A stretch of 64,000 bases of DNA from Cristatella mucedo. Taxonomy: Eukaryota > Bryozoa > Phylactolaemata > Cristatellidae. The stretch covers positions 2,078,501 through 2,142,500 of the forward strand of contig WPIO01000009.1 of the NCBI GenBank assembly GCA_009760855.2. The letters are read 5' to 3'. Below, piece by piece: positions 11,560 to 21,775 of the stretch; the first letter of the stretch is position 1; each line of letters opens with the position of its first letter. A program made the translations under genes and the position numbers. Below the pieces are notes generated by a model, which saw only the letters and a list, made by a program, of their open reading frames with translations, had not been told where the DNA came from and made no database searches.

Positions 11560-12710
11560 CAAGTGAGCTCCATGCTTTGGGAGCATACGAACTAAAGGCA
11601 TGGTCTCCAGAGGATTTGAAGTTTGTACCAGGTATAGGTAAACAGTTAGACTCCGAAAAGTGGGTGGTACGATGCTTAACCTAGTAGGGCAGTAGATCTG
11701 ATAGGTAGGCTGGAGCCCAAGAATAAAGGGACCTAAAAGTGAGTGACAAAACTTTGAAGTCGAGATGCGTCGTTTGACTGGTAGCCAGTGCAGGTCAGCG
11801 AGAAGTGGTATGATGTGGCAACTGCAACGTTCACGACAGACAAGCCTAGCTGCCGAGTTTTGCATTAACTGCAAAAGCACCTGATTGTACAGTCCGGTAG
11901 ACCAGCAAGCAGTGAGTTATAGAAGTCGAGATAGGATGTAACACACGCATGAACCAATTTAGATGTGGTATCCCTGTCTAAAAAAGCCCAAGTTTTAGCA
12001 ATGTTATGTAGCCGAAAGTAGGCAGACTTGAGTGCAGAGCTGATGTGGTCGTCTAATGAAAGGTCACTTTGGAACAGGACGCCTAGATTTCGTGTAGATT
12101 CAACAGTAGATATGCGGGCAGAGCCGATTTTGAGCGTTGACCTTTCCAATTTCAAAGTCATACTTGGTTTTCCCATAACTAGTAAGTTGGTTTTAGTATC
12201 ATTCAGTTTAAGAAAGCTTGCTGCCATCCATATGGGGATAGTAATAATAATAATAATCGAGAAGAACTTGGTTATCGATAGTGTGAAAAGCTGCCAAAAG
12301 ATCGAGCAAAACAAGCAGAGAGAATCCACCTGAGGCTGCATTCCTAAGATGATCGTATACACCCGAGTGATTATCTCTAAAGCCAGACTGGAACTTATTA
12401 GCAAGGTTTGAGCAAGTTTATTAGCAAGGTTTCAATGTATGAGTTCAGCTGGTCTGCTACGACTCCTTCCAGCTTTTTGATAGAAACGGTAGAAGGGAAA
12501 GTGGGCGAAGTTGGTCAAGTTCTCTTGATCTAGTTTTGCTTTCTTGAGTAGTGGCCAGACTAGAGCCTTATTGAAAGCTGCTATGACACGACCTGATGCT
12601 AATGACATGTTCATGGTGTTAGTTATGCGTGGCAGCAGCAGATCCATGCATCTCATAAGCAGGACAACAGGAATAGGGTCTAGATATAGTCTAGATCGAG
12701 GACAAGTGCA
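11560..12710 (-). pseudogene. Second LINE copy, RT to C-terminus, internally deleted
   Basis: Minus strand, frameshifted: YLDPIPVVLLM and LVWPLLKKAKLDQENLTNF (about 12700-12500), then HSGVYDHLRNAASGG and LLVLLDLLAAFHTIDNQVLL (about 12370-12260), an (ATT)n-like stretch at 12240-12258, then MAASFLKLNDTKTNLLVMGK, RNLGVLFQSDLSLDDHI, LLQLMQNSAARLVCRERC and LHWLPVKRRI. The YADD segment between the AFHTIDN and FLKLN blocks is missing and (ATT)n sits at the junction. The 3' tail is absent; the copy stops next to the element at 10742-11470, in the same orientation. Confidence 0.85.
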
Positions 12711-13871
<1,161 letters not shown>

Positions 13872-14021
13872 TATAGGTACCAATGCATGGAGCTATTTAC
13901 CCAGTTGAAGCCACCTGGTGGGCTACGGGAGAATGGATGTGGCTCCACTGGGTGAGGGATAAAGGGTGCAAAGAAAGACCTCTAACGAAAAAACAAAGTA
14001 AACAGCATGAATCTTGTCACT

Positions 14022-14166
14022 GGGCCGTGATAGGTAAGGTGCCCGCCTGTCACAACCCAGGTCACGTGGGTTCGAATCCTGCAGTTAGGCGATTCTGTAT
14101 TGCTAACTGCAAGCGGTGGCGATAGCCGACATGGGTTTTCTGCTGCTCTAAAAATGAGGCCGTTGA
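14022..14166 (+). mobile_element. SINE-A, near-complete copy
   Basis: tRNA-derived SINE. Order: tRNA-like head with an A-box-like TAGGTAAGGTGCCCG near 14031, a perfect B box GGTTCGAATCC at 14069-14079 (internal RNA polymerase III promoter), then a body CTGCAAGCGGTGGCGATAGC, then a conserved 3' module of the form CTTCTGCTGC..ATATAAATGAGGC..GTTGAATCAGC. There is no LINE-type hairpin or (ATT)n tail. The same order of modules recurs at least ten times in this window. It is a SINE and not a tRNA gene, because no acceptor stem closes after the B box and the extra body is shared between copies. Confidence 0.82.
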
Positions 14167-14257
14167 ATCAGCTAAGTTTCTGTGGCACCAGGTCGGTTAA
14201 ACGGCCAGAAAGTCAACAGTGCTCTGTTCCGGATCTGGAGCTTGAATGAGCGATTGC

Positions 14258-14352
14258 TGTGAGCGATTCTGTATTTGTCACTGCAAGCAGTGTGGCGATA
14301 GCCGCTCAGGCTCTTCTGCCGCTATATAAAAAAAATGAGACCGTAAAATTAG
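14258..14352 (+). repeat. SINE-A 3' fragment
   Basis: Body and 3' module only: GCGATTCTGTATTTGTCACTG, AGTGTGGCGATAGCCGCTC, GGCTCTTCTGCCGCTATATA and a degraded ATGAGACCGTAAAATTAGC. It lacks the B box. Its body resembles the neighbouring copy at 14022 (both have GCGATTCTGTATT), so it may be a tandem or segmental derivative of that copy. Confidence 0.7.
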
Positions 14353-14609
14353 CTAACCATATTTTTTTAACTTTAACCCTGCCTCTGCCTGGCTCTGTTC
14401 GATTGCCTTCTATTTCTTAGATGGCAAATATCTCCCACAATGTTAACCCACGGTGAAGGCCAAGTAGTCAAGCATAGCGATACAAGCAGACGAAGGAGGT
14501 AAGACTAAGCGGCTGCTGCTGCTGCAGTCACTTTGTCCTATTCGATACGATCGTAGCCAGGATGCACTGCTGTTCATCGGCACAAACAGGTGCATAATCA
14601 GTATTCGTA

Positions 14610-14645
14610 GAGAGGTAGAGAGAGGAGAGAGAGAGAGAGAGTGAG

Positions 14646-14686
<41 letters not shown>

Positions 14687-14735
14687 AGGGAGATGCAGAG
14701 AGAGTGAGAGAGAGATGCAGAGAGAGTGAGGGAGA

Positions 14736-14805
<70 letters not shown>

Positions 14806-14812
14806 GAGCAAG
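14610..14812. repeat. (GA)n microsatellite, interrupted
   Basis: GA-rich array with GGGAGGGAGGGAG and GATGCAGAGAGAGTGAG interruptions that are themselves repeated, showing higher-order duplication within the array. Confidence 0.95.
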
Positions 14813-14879
14813 TTCATGGGTTTGGGACATCGTGTGAATAACTGCGATTCACTTAATGCATAACTCTTGACCTATGCCC

Positions 14880-15505
14880 TTTAATCCTCTGCAGCCGGTG
14901 CAAAACTCAGTTCAATCTTTAATCGACGGCGTACCTGGCACATCACGTCACTCCTGTCGGAGGTTCCTGGCTATACCTATACTTTCTCAAGCCTACTGGT
15001 CGCTCCAGTCGCCTCTTGCACCTCAGCTGCTCCGACCTTTTTGTTCCAGTGCAGGCGTTGCCTGCTCACTGGCTCACCGCCTGCTTCTTGGCCTCAAGTT
15101 GTTTTGCCATTGCCATCAGCACTAAATTAAAATGTTGTGGTGATTGGGCCTTCAGTTCGTGTGCACCAAAAGTCTGGAACTCCCACCTGGCTTCTGTCAC
15201 CACTTGCAATGACTTTGCATCGTTTAAGTGTTAGCTAAAGACCTTCTGTTCAGCTCAGCTTCCGGTGCACCCCGACGAGCTGCCTTCTTGCTCCTGCAGT
15301 GCTTTGCACTCACACACTTGTGCATGAATCAGTGCTCGTATCTAATCAGGGGTACTACTAGCTCGTTGTCGTGCATTTTTTGTGTATTTTTGCATGCTAG
15401 TCTGAGTATAATACCGTGCATATCATTAAACCGTAAAGTGCCTAGAATGAGATTGAGTTCTCTGGGGCGCTTTACCAAGTGTATTATTATTATTATTATT
15501 ATTAC
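14880..15505 (+). pseudogene. LINE C-terminal fragment with tail
   Basis: LQPVQNSVQSLIDGVPGTS near 14886, matching the LQLVQNSAARLI block, then a frameshifted GDWAFSSCAPKVWNSHL near 15140-15190. The tail at 15433-15505 has CCTAGAATGAGATTGAG, TTCTCTGGGGCGCTTTACC and (ATT)n. Confidence 0.8.
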
Positions 15506-15529
15506 ATTTTGGTTATTGCTTCTCTTACG

Positions 15530-15692
15530 ATAAACTGTGAAACACCTATACAGAATCTTGTTTCTCTAAGAGTGCTGTATAAAAGATTTATTATTATTAT
15601 CATTATTATGCTTCCTTTGCAGCAAATGTAAAGTGCCTAGAAGAGATTGAGTTCTCTGAGGGTGCTATATCAAATCTATTATTATTATTATT
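15530..15692 (+). repeat. Two further LINE 3' tails in a row
   Basis: Directly after the preceding LINE are two more tails, 15530-15605 (diverged, TTTCTCTAAGAGTGCTGTAT then imperfect (ATT)n) and 15607-15692 (CAGCAAATGTAAAGTGCC, AGAGATTGAGTTCTCTG, (ATT)n). Three tails in the same orientation within about 260 bp indicate insertion of successive 5'-truncated copies into the (ATT)n of an earlier one, or local duplication. Confidence 0.8.
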
Positions 15693-16061
15693 GTTATTGT
15701 CGGTGACGTGCTTCCAGAAGCCATAATGGTGCTTTGGGTATTATGTTGCTGCTCAATAATTTTGTTGCACAATCCTCTCTTTGATGATGGCATTTCTTGA
15801 TGTTAGCTGCGGTAATCTTGAGCAAGCCCCTTACACACTTGCGACAGTGACAGTAGCTGAGGGGGAGACACTTCGATATGAGAGCTCCAACAATCCTGGT
15901 CACCGGGGGCCCGGAAAGCTGCTATGAGGAGCCATTAGAACACAATTAAAGCAGTCGTCTCTATGGCTGTGAAATCAGTTTGGGCCTTATAGGAGAGCAT
16001 TCAATATCCGAGTAACAACTCGCACACTAAGACACACACATAACTCGCGCGCACAACACAC

Positions 16062-16215
16062 AGATAAAAATGTTAGCTGATTCGATCGCCTCATTTGTAA
16101 AGCAGCAAGATCACCGCTCACCGCTTGCAGTGAGAAATAAATGATTTCCCATGATGCAGGACTCAAACCCACAACCCAAGCCAAGAAGAGTGAGTGCTTC
16201 ACTCCTGGGCTAAGA
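16062..16215 (-). mobile_element. SINE-A copy
   Basis: Minus strand: the tail module (rc of TTTACAAATGAGGCGATCGA) is at the left, the body with ACTGCAAGCGGTGAGCGGTG is in the middle, and a B-box-like GGTTTGAGTCCTGCATC with head GTGAAGCACTCACTCTTC is at the right. It ends with the GGTCTTAGCCCAGGAGTG head start. Confidence 0.72.
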
Positions 16216-16473
16216 CCCAAGGAACACTCCTACTCAAAAGTCTTTTTCCAACCCGTATGGTGACACCCACCTGGTACTGGGGGGTGGATTTCAATTTTGC
16301 ATGCAGAAGAATAAAAAATCAATTTCTCTGCACTATAAGCTAAATGAATGCTTAATGCTTGGCTCAAGTTAAAATATTATATACAGGGCAAGTAGTTTAA
16401 CAGGAGGTCGGGCCTCCTACCGAGGCTTGTGATTCTCTCTCGTATTTGCTGTGCCGTCGAGTCCGGAAACCTT
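16216..16473. other. Unassigned sequence flanking the Tc1-like remnant
   Basis: No feature recognised. It could include the 3' end of the Tc1-like element, but no terminal inverted repeat was matched. Confidence 0.4.
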
Positions 16474-17370
16474 TTACAAGTCTCTGAGAGAAAATATTTC
16501 CCCAGTAATAATGCAGCTGCCGGCTAGACAGCTCCCCTCTGAGTCATAGCACGGACAGAATAGGAGACCTTCAAAGTTTTCCCAAAAATGCTCTATGGGA
16601 TTTACTGGTGATGGTGATGGACTCGGGCAACTCATTTTTCTGATAGCTGCTTCAAAGAAAACTTCAGAGAAAAGATTTTCGAAAGTCTTTTGTTTTGCTT
16701 TGTGCTTAAGGCCAGTGCCTAGCTGCCTTATGAATTCTTCTCTTAAAAGAGCTCTAGTGTTTTGCACACTAACATTTTTTTGCCAGTCGATATGCACATC
16801 TGGATTACTGTGCTTAAGTTTGTTAATACAGTGCAGAGCTCTGACGTGTCCGAGGAGCAGAAGCAGAGAGCCCAAACCATGACATGATTCACCAATGAAT
16901 TTCACTGTAGGCTGGAGCAGTCAGGGGGACACCTCATTTTCCGACTTACACATACTATTAGCAAACAGTATGAATCTGGACTCATCGGTTCATGAAACTC
17001 GACTCAAGTCGACTGGCATGTAGAAGGCCTGGTCCCGGGTACGTTTGAGCTGATCGCTTCTGTGTAGCCAAGGCTTGTGCCTGGCGACCATTCTCAATAC
17101 GCCACACAAGAGGCAAGTCTTTATGCTTCTGACCATGCGGGTAGTGATCGTCGGCCACTGATAGTGGTGCTCTGTGTTGCAGGACGAACCAGCACGTCCG
17201 GGTGAAGGTTCATTCTGCCGGGTCGTCTTCAATAGGCGACATGAGAGCAGTCTTCTAGCCATGCTTCGGCGTGCTTCAAAATTTTTCAGGATTGTCCCTC
17301 TACTGCCAGTTTTAGAGTCCGTACCACTTCTAGATCGTGTAGGGCCCATTTCATTCAAGGTCTGCAGTCG
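16474..17370 (-). pseudogene. Tc1/mariner-superfamily (Tc1-like) transposase remnant
   Basis: DDE transposase fragment on the minus strand. In order it shows a degraded N-terminal half (about 17370-17000), a motif TDESRFILFAN (about 16985-16950) with the first-catalytic-D context T/S-DES-RF, then TVKFIGESCHGLGSL (compare the TVKhgGGsvMvWG block), and NPIEHFWENFEG near 16590-16560, whose PIE glutamate is the last residue of a Tc1-type DD34E triad. A stop (TGA, about 16921) separates TDESRF from TVKF and frames shift elsewhere, so it cannot encode an active enzyme. Family assignment rests on motif order; the ends and inverted repeats were not found. Confidence 0.82.
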
Positions 17371-18030
17371 TCCTCTCGTAACACTGTCGAGTGGTGTCTT
17401 TTACCAGGCTTGTGAGCCAAACCCACTGGAAGAAGCCGGCTCTCTGCTGGTGGATAGAGTAGAGCCCTCCCCCACCCAACCAATCCCTGCCCATAGTGAT
17501 TGTGGAGCAGAATGCCAAACAATTGCCAGCTTGTTTGGTTTAAAGAACCACAATGTTTAAATACCCAAGCTCCATAGCAACCGCATGTTTTTTTTGCAGT
17601 TTTAAAATGCATCACACACTAACAAAGAGCAACAGCTGCTCCACTTTGACTTGGGCAGTCAAGGTTTACATGTCCGAGCTGTGCTTGATGTGCTATCTGA
17701 TGTACTCAGTTTAAAGGGTTTATCTGAGGTCGGCCTGCTTTATAGAGCACTTATAAAGAATGCGATGTGCATTGGGGAAGGCAGACACGTGGAAGCTCAG
17801 ACCTCCTGGACAATGGGCTTGAGAACAAACAGTGCACTCCAAACCCGTCCGTGCTGATTAGTCTAGCCAACGAGACATGAGCCCAGTCTGCTTGCATTGC
17901 TTTAACACTCTGGGTGCTTCTCATGCACAAAAAAAGCAGTCGATCTCATCGTCTGGCTACAGTTTTACTTATGTGTGCGCATGCTTGTACGAGCACATTC
18001 GCATCATCGTGATATAATTGAAAAATATAT
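17371..18030. other. Unassigned sequence, possibly the 5' part of the Tc1-like element
   Basis: No clear gene. The first part may continue the transposase N-terminus, but the match is too weak to annotate. Confidence 0.35.
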
Positions 18031-18034
18031 GTAA

Positions 18035-18182
18035 TTGATTTGTATCGCGCCCTAAAACAAAGCTTAATCTCTATTCAGGCGCTTCACATATGCCACGGGA
18101 CTCTCGAGCCCACGACCTAGGCACCAAGTACATTAACCTTGACCTTGGTCGATGCGAGCACATTAACTGCTGGGCCAAACCA
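18035..18182 (-). mobile_element. SINE-B (tRNA head plus LINE-type tail)
   Basis: Read on the minus strand: TGGTTTGGCCCAGCAGTTAA (A-box-like head), GCTCGCATCGACCAAGGTC, a B-box region GTCGTGGGCTCGAGAGTCC, then CATATGTGAAGCGCCTGAAT, AGAGATTAAGCTTTG and GGGCGCGATACAAATCAAT. The tail is the subfamily II LINE hairpin. The internal polymerase III promoter and borrowed tail fit a SINE mobilised by the LINE. Confidence 0.8.
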
Positions 18183-18282
18183 GCAGCAATTCAAATCTAT
18201 CCTGAGATAAAGGAGATTGTGTGAGTGTCACGCCGAAGTGTTTTCTATAACACGCTCAAGCAAACAATCCTCTTAACAAAGC

Positions 18283-18352
18283 CTGCTGCAAGAGGGGTGA
18301 TAGCCACTATGGCTGTTCTGCTGCTATATAAATGAGGCTGTTAGATCAGCTG
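18283..18352 (+). repeat. SINE-A 3' fragment
   Basis: CTGCAAGAGGGGTGATAGCC, CTGTTCTGCTGCTATATAAA and TGAGGCTGTTAGATCAGCTG: body end and 3' module, without the tRNA-like head. Confidence 0.7.
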
Positions 18353-19424
18353 ACCTTCACTTTTTTATTCTGCGTGCACGAATTGTAAGAGCATAAGCTG
18401 CCAAGTGCGATGGAGAAAGACTGTCCACGGTCTTTTGTTTTGATCACGTGAGGTTCTGCAATCATATTGCAGCTGCAGTTATGTGAGACCACCTGCTTCC
18501 GACTTTAGGGTAGCTCTGTGGTAGTCTCAGTGCTTGAGAGGGTGCTCAATTGCATTTGGTGTGATCCAAATGTTTTTCAAAAACAGGCATAATTATTTTA
18601 ATTTTACTGTTTTAATTAATACACCACAATTAAAGAAAGCAGCACAACTGCATTTTGAGTGCAGTCATAATTTTAAAAGCCATTACGATTGCACTACAAA
18701 ATGGTGAACCTTTGCTTGTGACCTCATGGCCCAATAGTATGTACGATCGCCTTAGCACTACACAGATACACTGCGGCTAAGGTGACTTGCGGCAACCTCA
18801 CAGGTTGCCTCCCATCCCACTTCTGATCGTACACTTTACTAGCCAACCAGATCAAAGGTCGACGATCGAGAGATCGGCAAAAATCCTCCTCATTCACAGG
18901 GGCATCTCACAGGAAATCGTACGAGAGAGCTCAATCCAGACCAGAATCAGCGGTTTTAAGAGCCTGGACACCTTTGCAAGCAAAGCCATGCACCAACGTA
19001 TTGCCAGTAAAACCGCACAAGCTATCGCTGATCCTCCAGTCAGCAGCTAGGGAAAAATACTGCTGATCTAGAAAGCTAAGGACATAGCACCTGAGATTTT
19101 TTTGCACTTCCGTCACGTAATCAGGGTAATCACATTATCAGCTTGCTTACCTTCCTAATTCGAGTCGAAGGTGCTTGAGAATTAATTCTAGGTCTCACGA
19201 GCTCATTGCCGATGCTCTTGCTTTACTTTGGCTTTTCGCTGCATGATATTCACTGTTCGACCGGCTGCAGTGGGGAGCTGAAATGAAGCAGGAAACTGGC
19301 CTCGCGGCTCGAAAGTGCTGCTTAAAAAGAAGTGCCCGTCGTGCGCGTATGCACGGGTCGTGTCTCTGAACCCTCGGTTGTGTGTTGTTACCTCTTCTGG
19401 CACAGCTGGCATGGTATCTACTGA
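18353..19424. other. Unassigned intergenic sequence
   Basis: Nothing recognised. An 87-codon ORF at 18787-19050 has no known domain and no splice or promoter support. Confidence 0.45.
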
Positions 19425-19427
19425 AAC

Positions 19428-19464
<37 letters not shown>

Positions 19465-19465
19465 C
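19425..19465. repeat. (CTG)n microsatellite
   Basis: About 12 CTG units, giving poly-Leu, Ala or Ser in spurious ORFs. Confidence 0.93.
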
Positions 19466-19497
19466 TGTTCATCACTGGTGATGGCACGCTATGTACG

Positions 19498-19632
19498 GCG
19501 GTTGCTCTTCACAATCTAGGTCCGACGTCGTTCGAATCCTGTGGCGGCGGGCAATCCCTCATTGTCACAAGCGGTGGTGATCGCCTTTAAGGCTCTTCTG
19601 CCACTAAACAAAAAGGGGCTGCTAAATCGGCT
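19498..19632 (+). mobile_element. SINE-A copy
   Basis: CGTTCGAATCCTGTGGCGG (B-box region), CACAAGCGGTGGTGATCGCC, TTAAGGCTCTTCTGCCACTA and GGGGCTGCTAAATCGGCT. The head upstream of the B box is degraded. The copy directly follows the (CTG)n tract. Confidence 0.75.
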
Positions 19633-19947
19633 AGTATTTTTTTTAGGTGAATCCTTCAGCTGATGACCAGGCAGGTGCATGCCCACCACCGAAGCTGTTC
19701 TACGTACGTGTTCCTACGCAGCAGCTGTCAGTGCACACAAGCGCTAGCGAACCGTGAAAGACTGGTAGTGCAGCTGCGTCTGGCAACCAACCTGCAGCTC
19801 TCTACAGTCACATTTCTACGATTGACTCCCCCTGCTGGACTCACTCACGTGGTTGCACCTGCTGCACCCCCTGCTTTCCGAGGCTTCTTGCAGTGGCATG
19901 CAGAAAAAGTGATGCCCTAGCATGCTGGCAGAATGCTTGAACACGTA

Positions 19948-19953
19948 TTTATT
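19948..19953 (-). promoter_or_regulatory. Candidate polyadenylation signal of the isthmin-like gene
   Basis: TTTATT on + reads AATAAA on the minus strand. It is the first canonical hexamer found downstream of the stop codon at 20958 and implies a 3' UTR of about 1 kb that includes a (TA)n tract. Only the hexamer supports it. Confidence 0.3.
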
Positions 19954-20357
19954 AATCGCAGGCAGCTTACAGATCACAGACAAGTGGGAATAGCGAACAT
20001 CACCAAAGAGATGGGTTCACTCCCTGCGATGCGCTCGACCCGAGTGGATGAATGGAAGCATCGTTCTGAGGTGGGACAAAGAATGACAGAGCAAACCAAG
20101 TGCACTACAGCAGCAACGAGCGAGAGAAAGGTCAAAGGTTACTGAAGCAAAAACAGACGACCAAGTATCGAAGGAGAAATAAATATTGTACATACGCATC
20201 GTCGCCGCCAATCGGGCAGATTCGCTCTGCCCGAGGCTTGACTTCAATGCATGCCTTCCTGCCCTGGAGGGGCTCGTGAAGGAAGGCAAGCGACTGCACG
20301 CCACGCACGAGTTAGCATAAATATGTATGCATACATACATATACATATACACACATG

Positions 20358-20412
<55 letters not shown>
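20358..20412. repeat. (TA)n microsatellite
   Basis: About 26 TA units preceded by ATACATACATACATATAC sequence. It lies downstream of the isthmin stop codon, probably in the 3' UTR or just beyond. Confidence 0.95.
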
Positions 20413-20416
<4 letters not shown>

Positions 20417-20957
20417 GTAAGACGGGAAATAGGAGAGACAAAGCGTGGTTCTATGAGTAAAAAACTAGATTCTCTGGGCAAGATTGTTACAGCGACTTCA
20501 TGCACGAGCAACGACAAGCAACGAGATCGCCGAGGCACACCAGTCACACGCTGGCCGAGGCCGACGAGCACAGTTCCTCCCGGTAGGCCAGCCGGTCGTG
20601 GTCTGCAGCCGGAGTCGGCCCATCCACGTCCTGACCGGAAGAGCAACACCAGCAAGTGTCGCCGGGTGCCATCAAATGCAAGGAGATTCATTTGTACCGT
20701 GGGTTCTGTCCTCCAGCAGGAGCAGCAGCAGTCGCCAGCGGACACACTCCTTGAAGGCTCGAGAATCAGGGCAGGCTGGAGCAAGCAGCTTTAGGGCACC
20801 GCCGGCCGGTCAGCAGCAGGTACACGAGCACTGCCGGCCGCTCGGCGTCTCAGCAGCTAGCAGCAGCTCAGTGCAGCTGCCGGAGCCGACGACTCAAGTG
20901 ATGCGCCGCAGGCAGCGTTGCGCCGGAAGAGGCACCACCGTCCGAGCCAAGCACTCA

Positions 20958-21060
20958 TCATCGCGTATCCTTGGCTTTCAGCGCCAAGTAGAGGTATTCA
21001 ATCTGGTTGGGCACTTCGTGACATTTCCTGCCGTTATTAGGCGGCCGAATGCTGTTATAC
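20958..21060 (-). CDS. ISM: Isthmin-like gene, last coding exon (end of AMOP domain)
   Basis: Encodes the C-terminal 33 residues and stop. The acceptor is excellent: TTTTTTCTTTCTTGCCGCAG ends at 21061. The first base completes the Arg codon split by the previous exon (phase 2). The exon reads YNSIRPPNNGRKC and then a charged tail ending KAKDTR, with stop TGA at 20960-20958. It follows GDWT(R) from the previous exon and so rebuilds the GDW(S/T)RYN..RPPNNG.KC end of the AMOP domain that is characteristic of isthmins; the Cys is the last AMOP cysteine. The 103-bp length (1 + 34 codons) keeps the frame. The intron before it is 194 bp (21254-21061). Confidence 0.93.
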
Positions 21061-21254
21061 CTGCGGCAAGAAAGAAAAAACTTCAACCCGGCGCCACGAG
21101 CCGCCACCAGGTCTTCCCTCGCAGCAGCCTACCGCCCGCCGGAGTGGTCTCCTCCTGGCTGCCGGCACTAGCCTTGCTGCCTGCCCTGCCCTGCCACCCT
21201 CACCGGGCTCTCTATCACTCTGGTCGCTGGCATGCTCTCGACCACGACTCTCAC

Positions 21255-21459
21255 CTTGTCCAGTCGCCTCCGCAGGTCAGCCAGGGCAGTCGATCGAGGG
21301 CGAAGTGCAGCTCCGGCGATATGTCCGGGCTGATGAGCATGGGTGTGCCGGCTCCAGGACCTCTCGTGATGAGTCGCGACTGAGCGTCGTAGCAGCAACT
21401 CTGCGCTGCCAGTGTGCCACCGCTGGGCGACGCCACCGACCAGATGCACCGGTGTGCGC
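21255..21459 (-). CDS. ISM: Isthmin-like gene, AMOP exon 2
   Basis: 205 bp, entering in phase 1 and leaving in phase 2. The acceptor CATTTCTTTTCTCAG ends at 21460; the donor AAG/GTGAGAG starts at 21254. The product begins AHRCIWSVAS, followed by TLAAQSCCYDAQSRLITRG, PGAGTPMLIS, SPELHF and LPWLTCGGDWT. The TLAAQ.CCY, LITRG.GAGTP.LIS and LPW..C.GDW blocks are the most conserved part of the isthmin AMOP domain, which is an extracellular Cys-rich fold. Without splicing the frame reaches TGA within the donor (AGG TGA), so the downstream exon is needed. Long upstream ORF extensions are read-through of an intronic TC array. Confidence 0.95.
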
Positions 21460-21597
21460 CTGAGAAAAGAAATGCCGCCGCTGCGTCAGCAGTCGCGTCA
21501 GGCAGCCGGGCCGCTCGAGTTGGCTTCCGCTGCCGAGGTACACACGTCCGGCTGCCGTGCAGCGCCAGACAATGACCGTCGACGGAAAGATGCCACT

Positions 21598-21718
21598 CTC
21601 TGTCTGTCTGTCTCTCTCTGTCTGTCTCTCTCTGTCTGTCTCTCTCTGTCTGTCTCTCTCTCTGTCTATCTCTCTCTCTGTCTATCTCTCTCTCTCTGTC
21701 TATCTCTCTCTCTCTCTG

Positions 21719-21773
<55 letters not shown>

Positions 21774-21775
21774 GC
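21598..21775. repeat. Compound (TC)n/(TCTG)n/(TCTA) microsatellite in an intron
   Basis: Periodic CTGTCTCTCT and CTATCTCTCT units pass into pure (TC)n. It lies about 140 bp upstream, in transcription order, of AMOP exon 2. Confidence 0.95.

Noticed and set aside
14022-14100. tRNA gene (B box and A-box-like sequence)
   Set aside because: No closing acceptor stem; the tRNA-like part continues into a body shared by many dispersed copies, so it is a SINE.
20017-20784. 255-codon minus-strand ORF downstream of the isthmin stop
   Set aside because: It runs through a (TA)n tract as Ile/Tyr repeats and has no domain. It lies after the stop codon at 20958 and is most likely 3' UTR.
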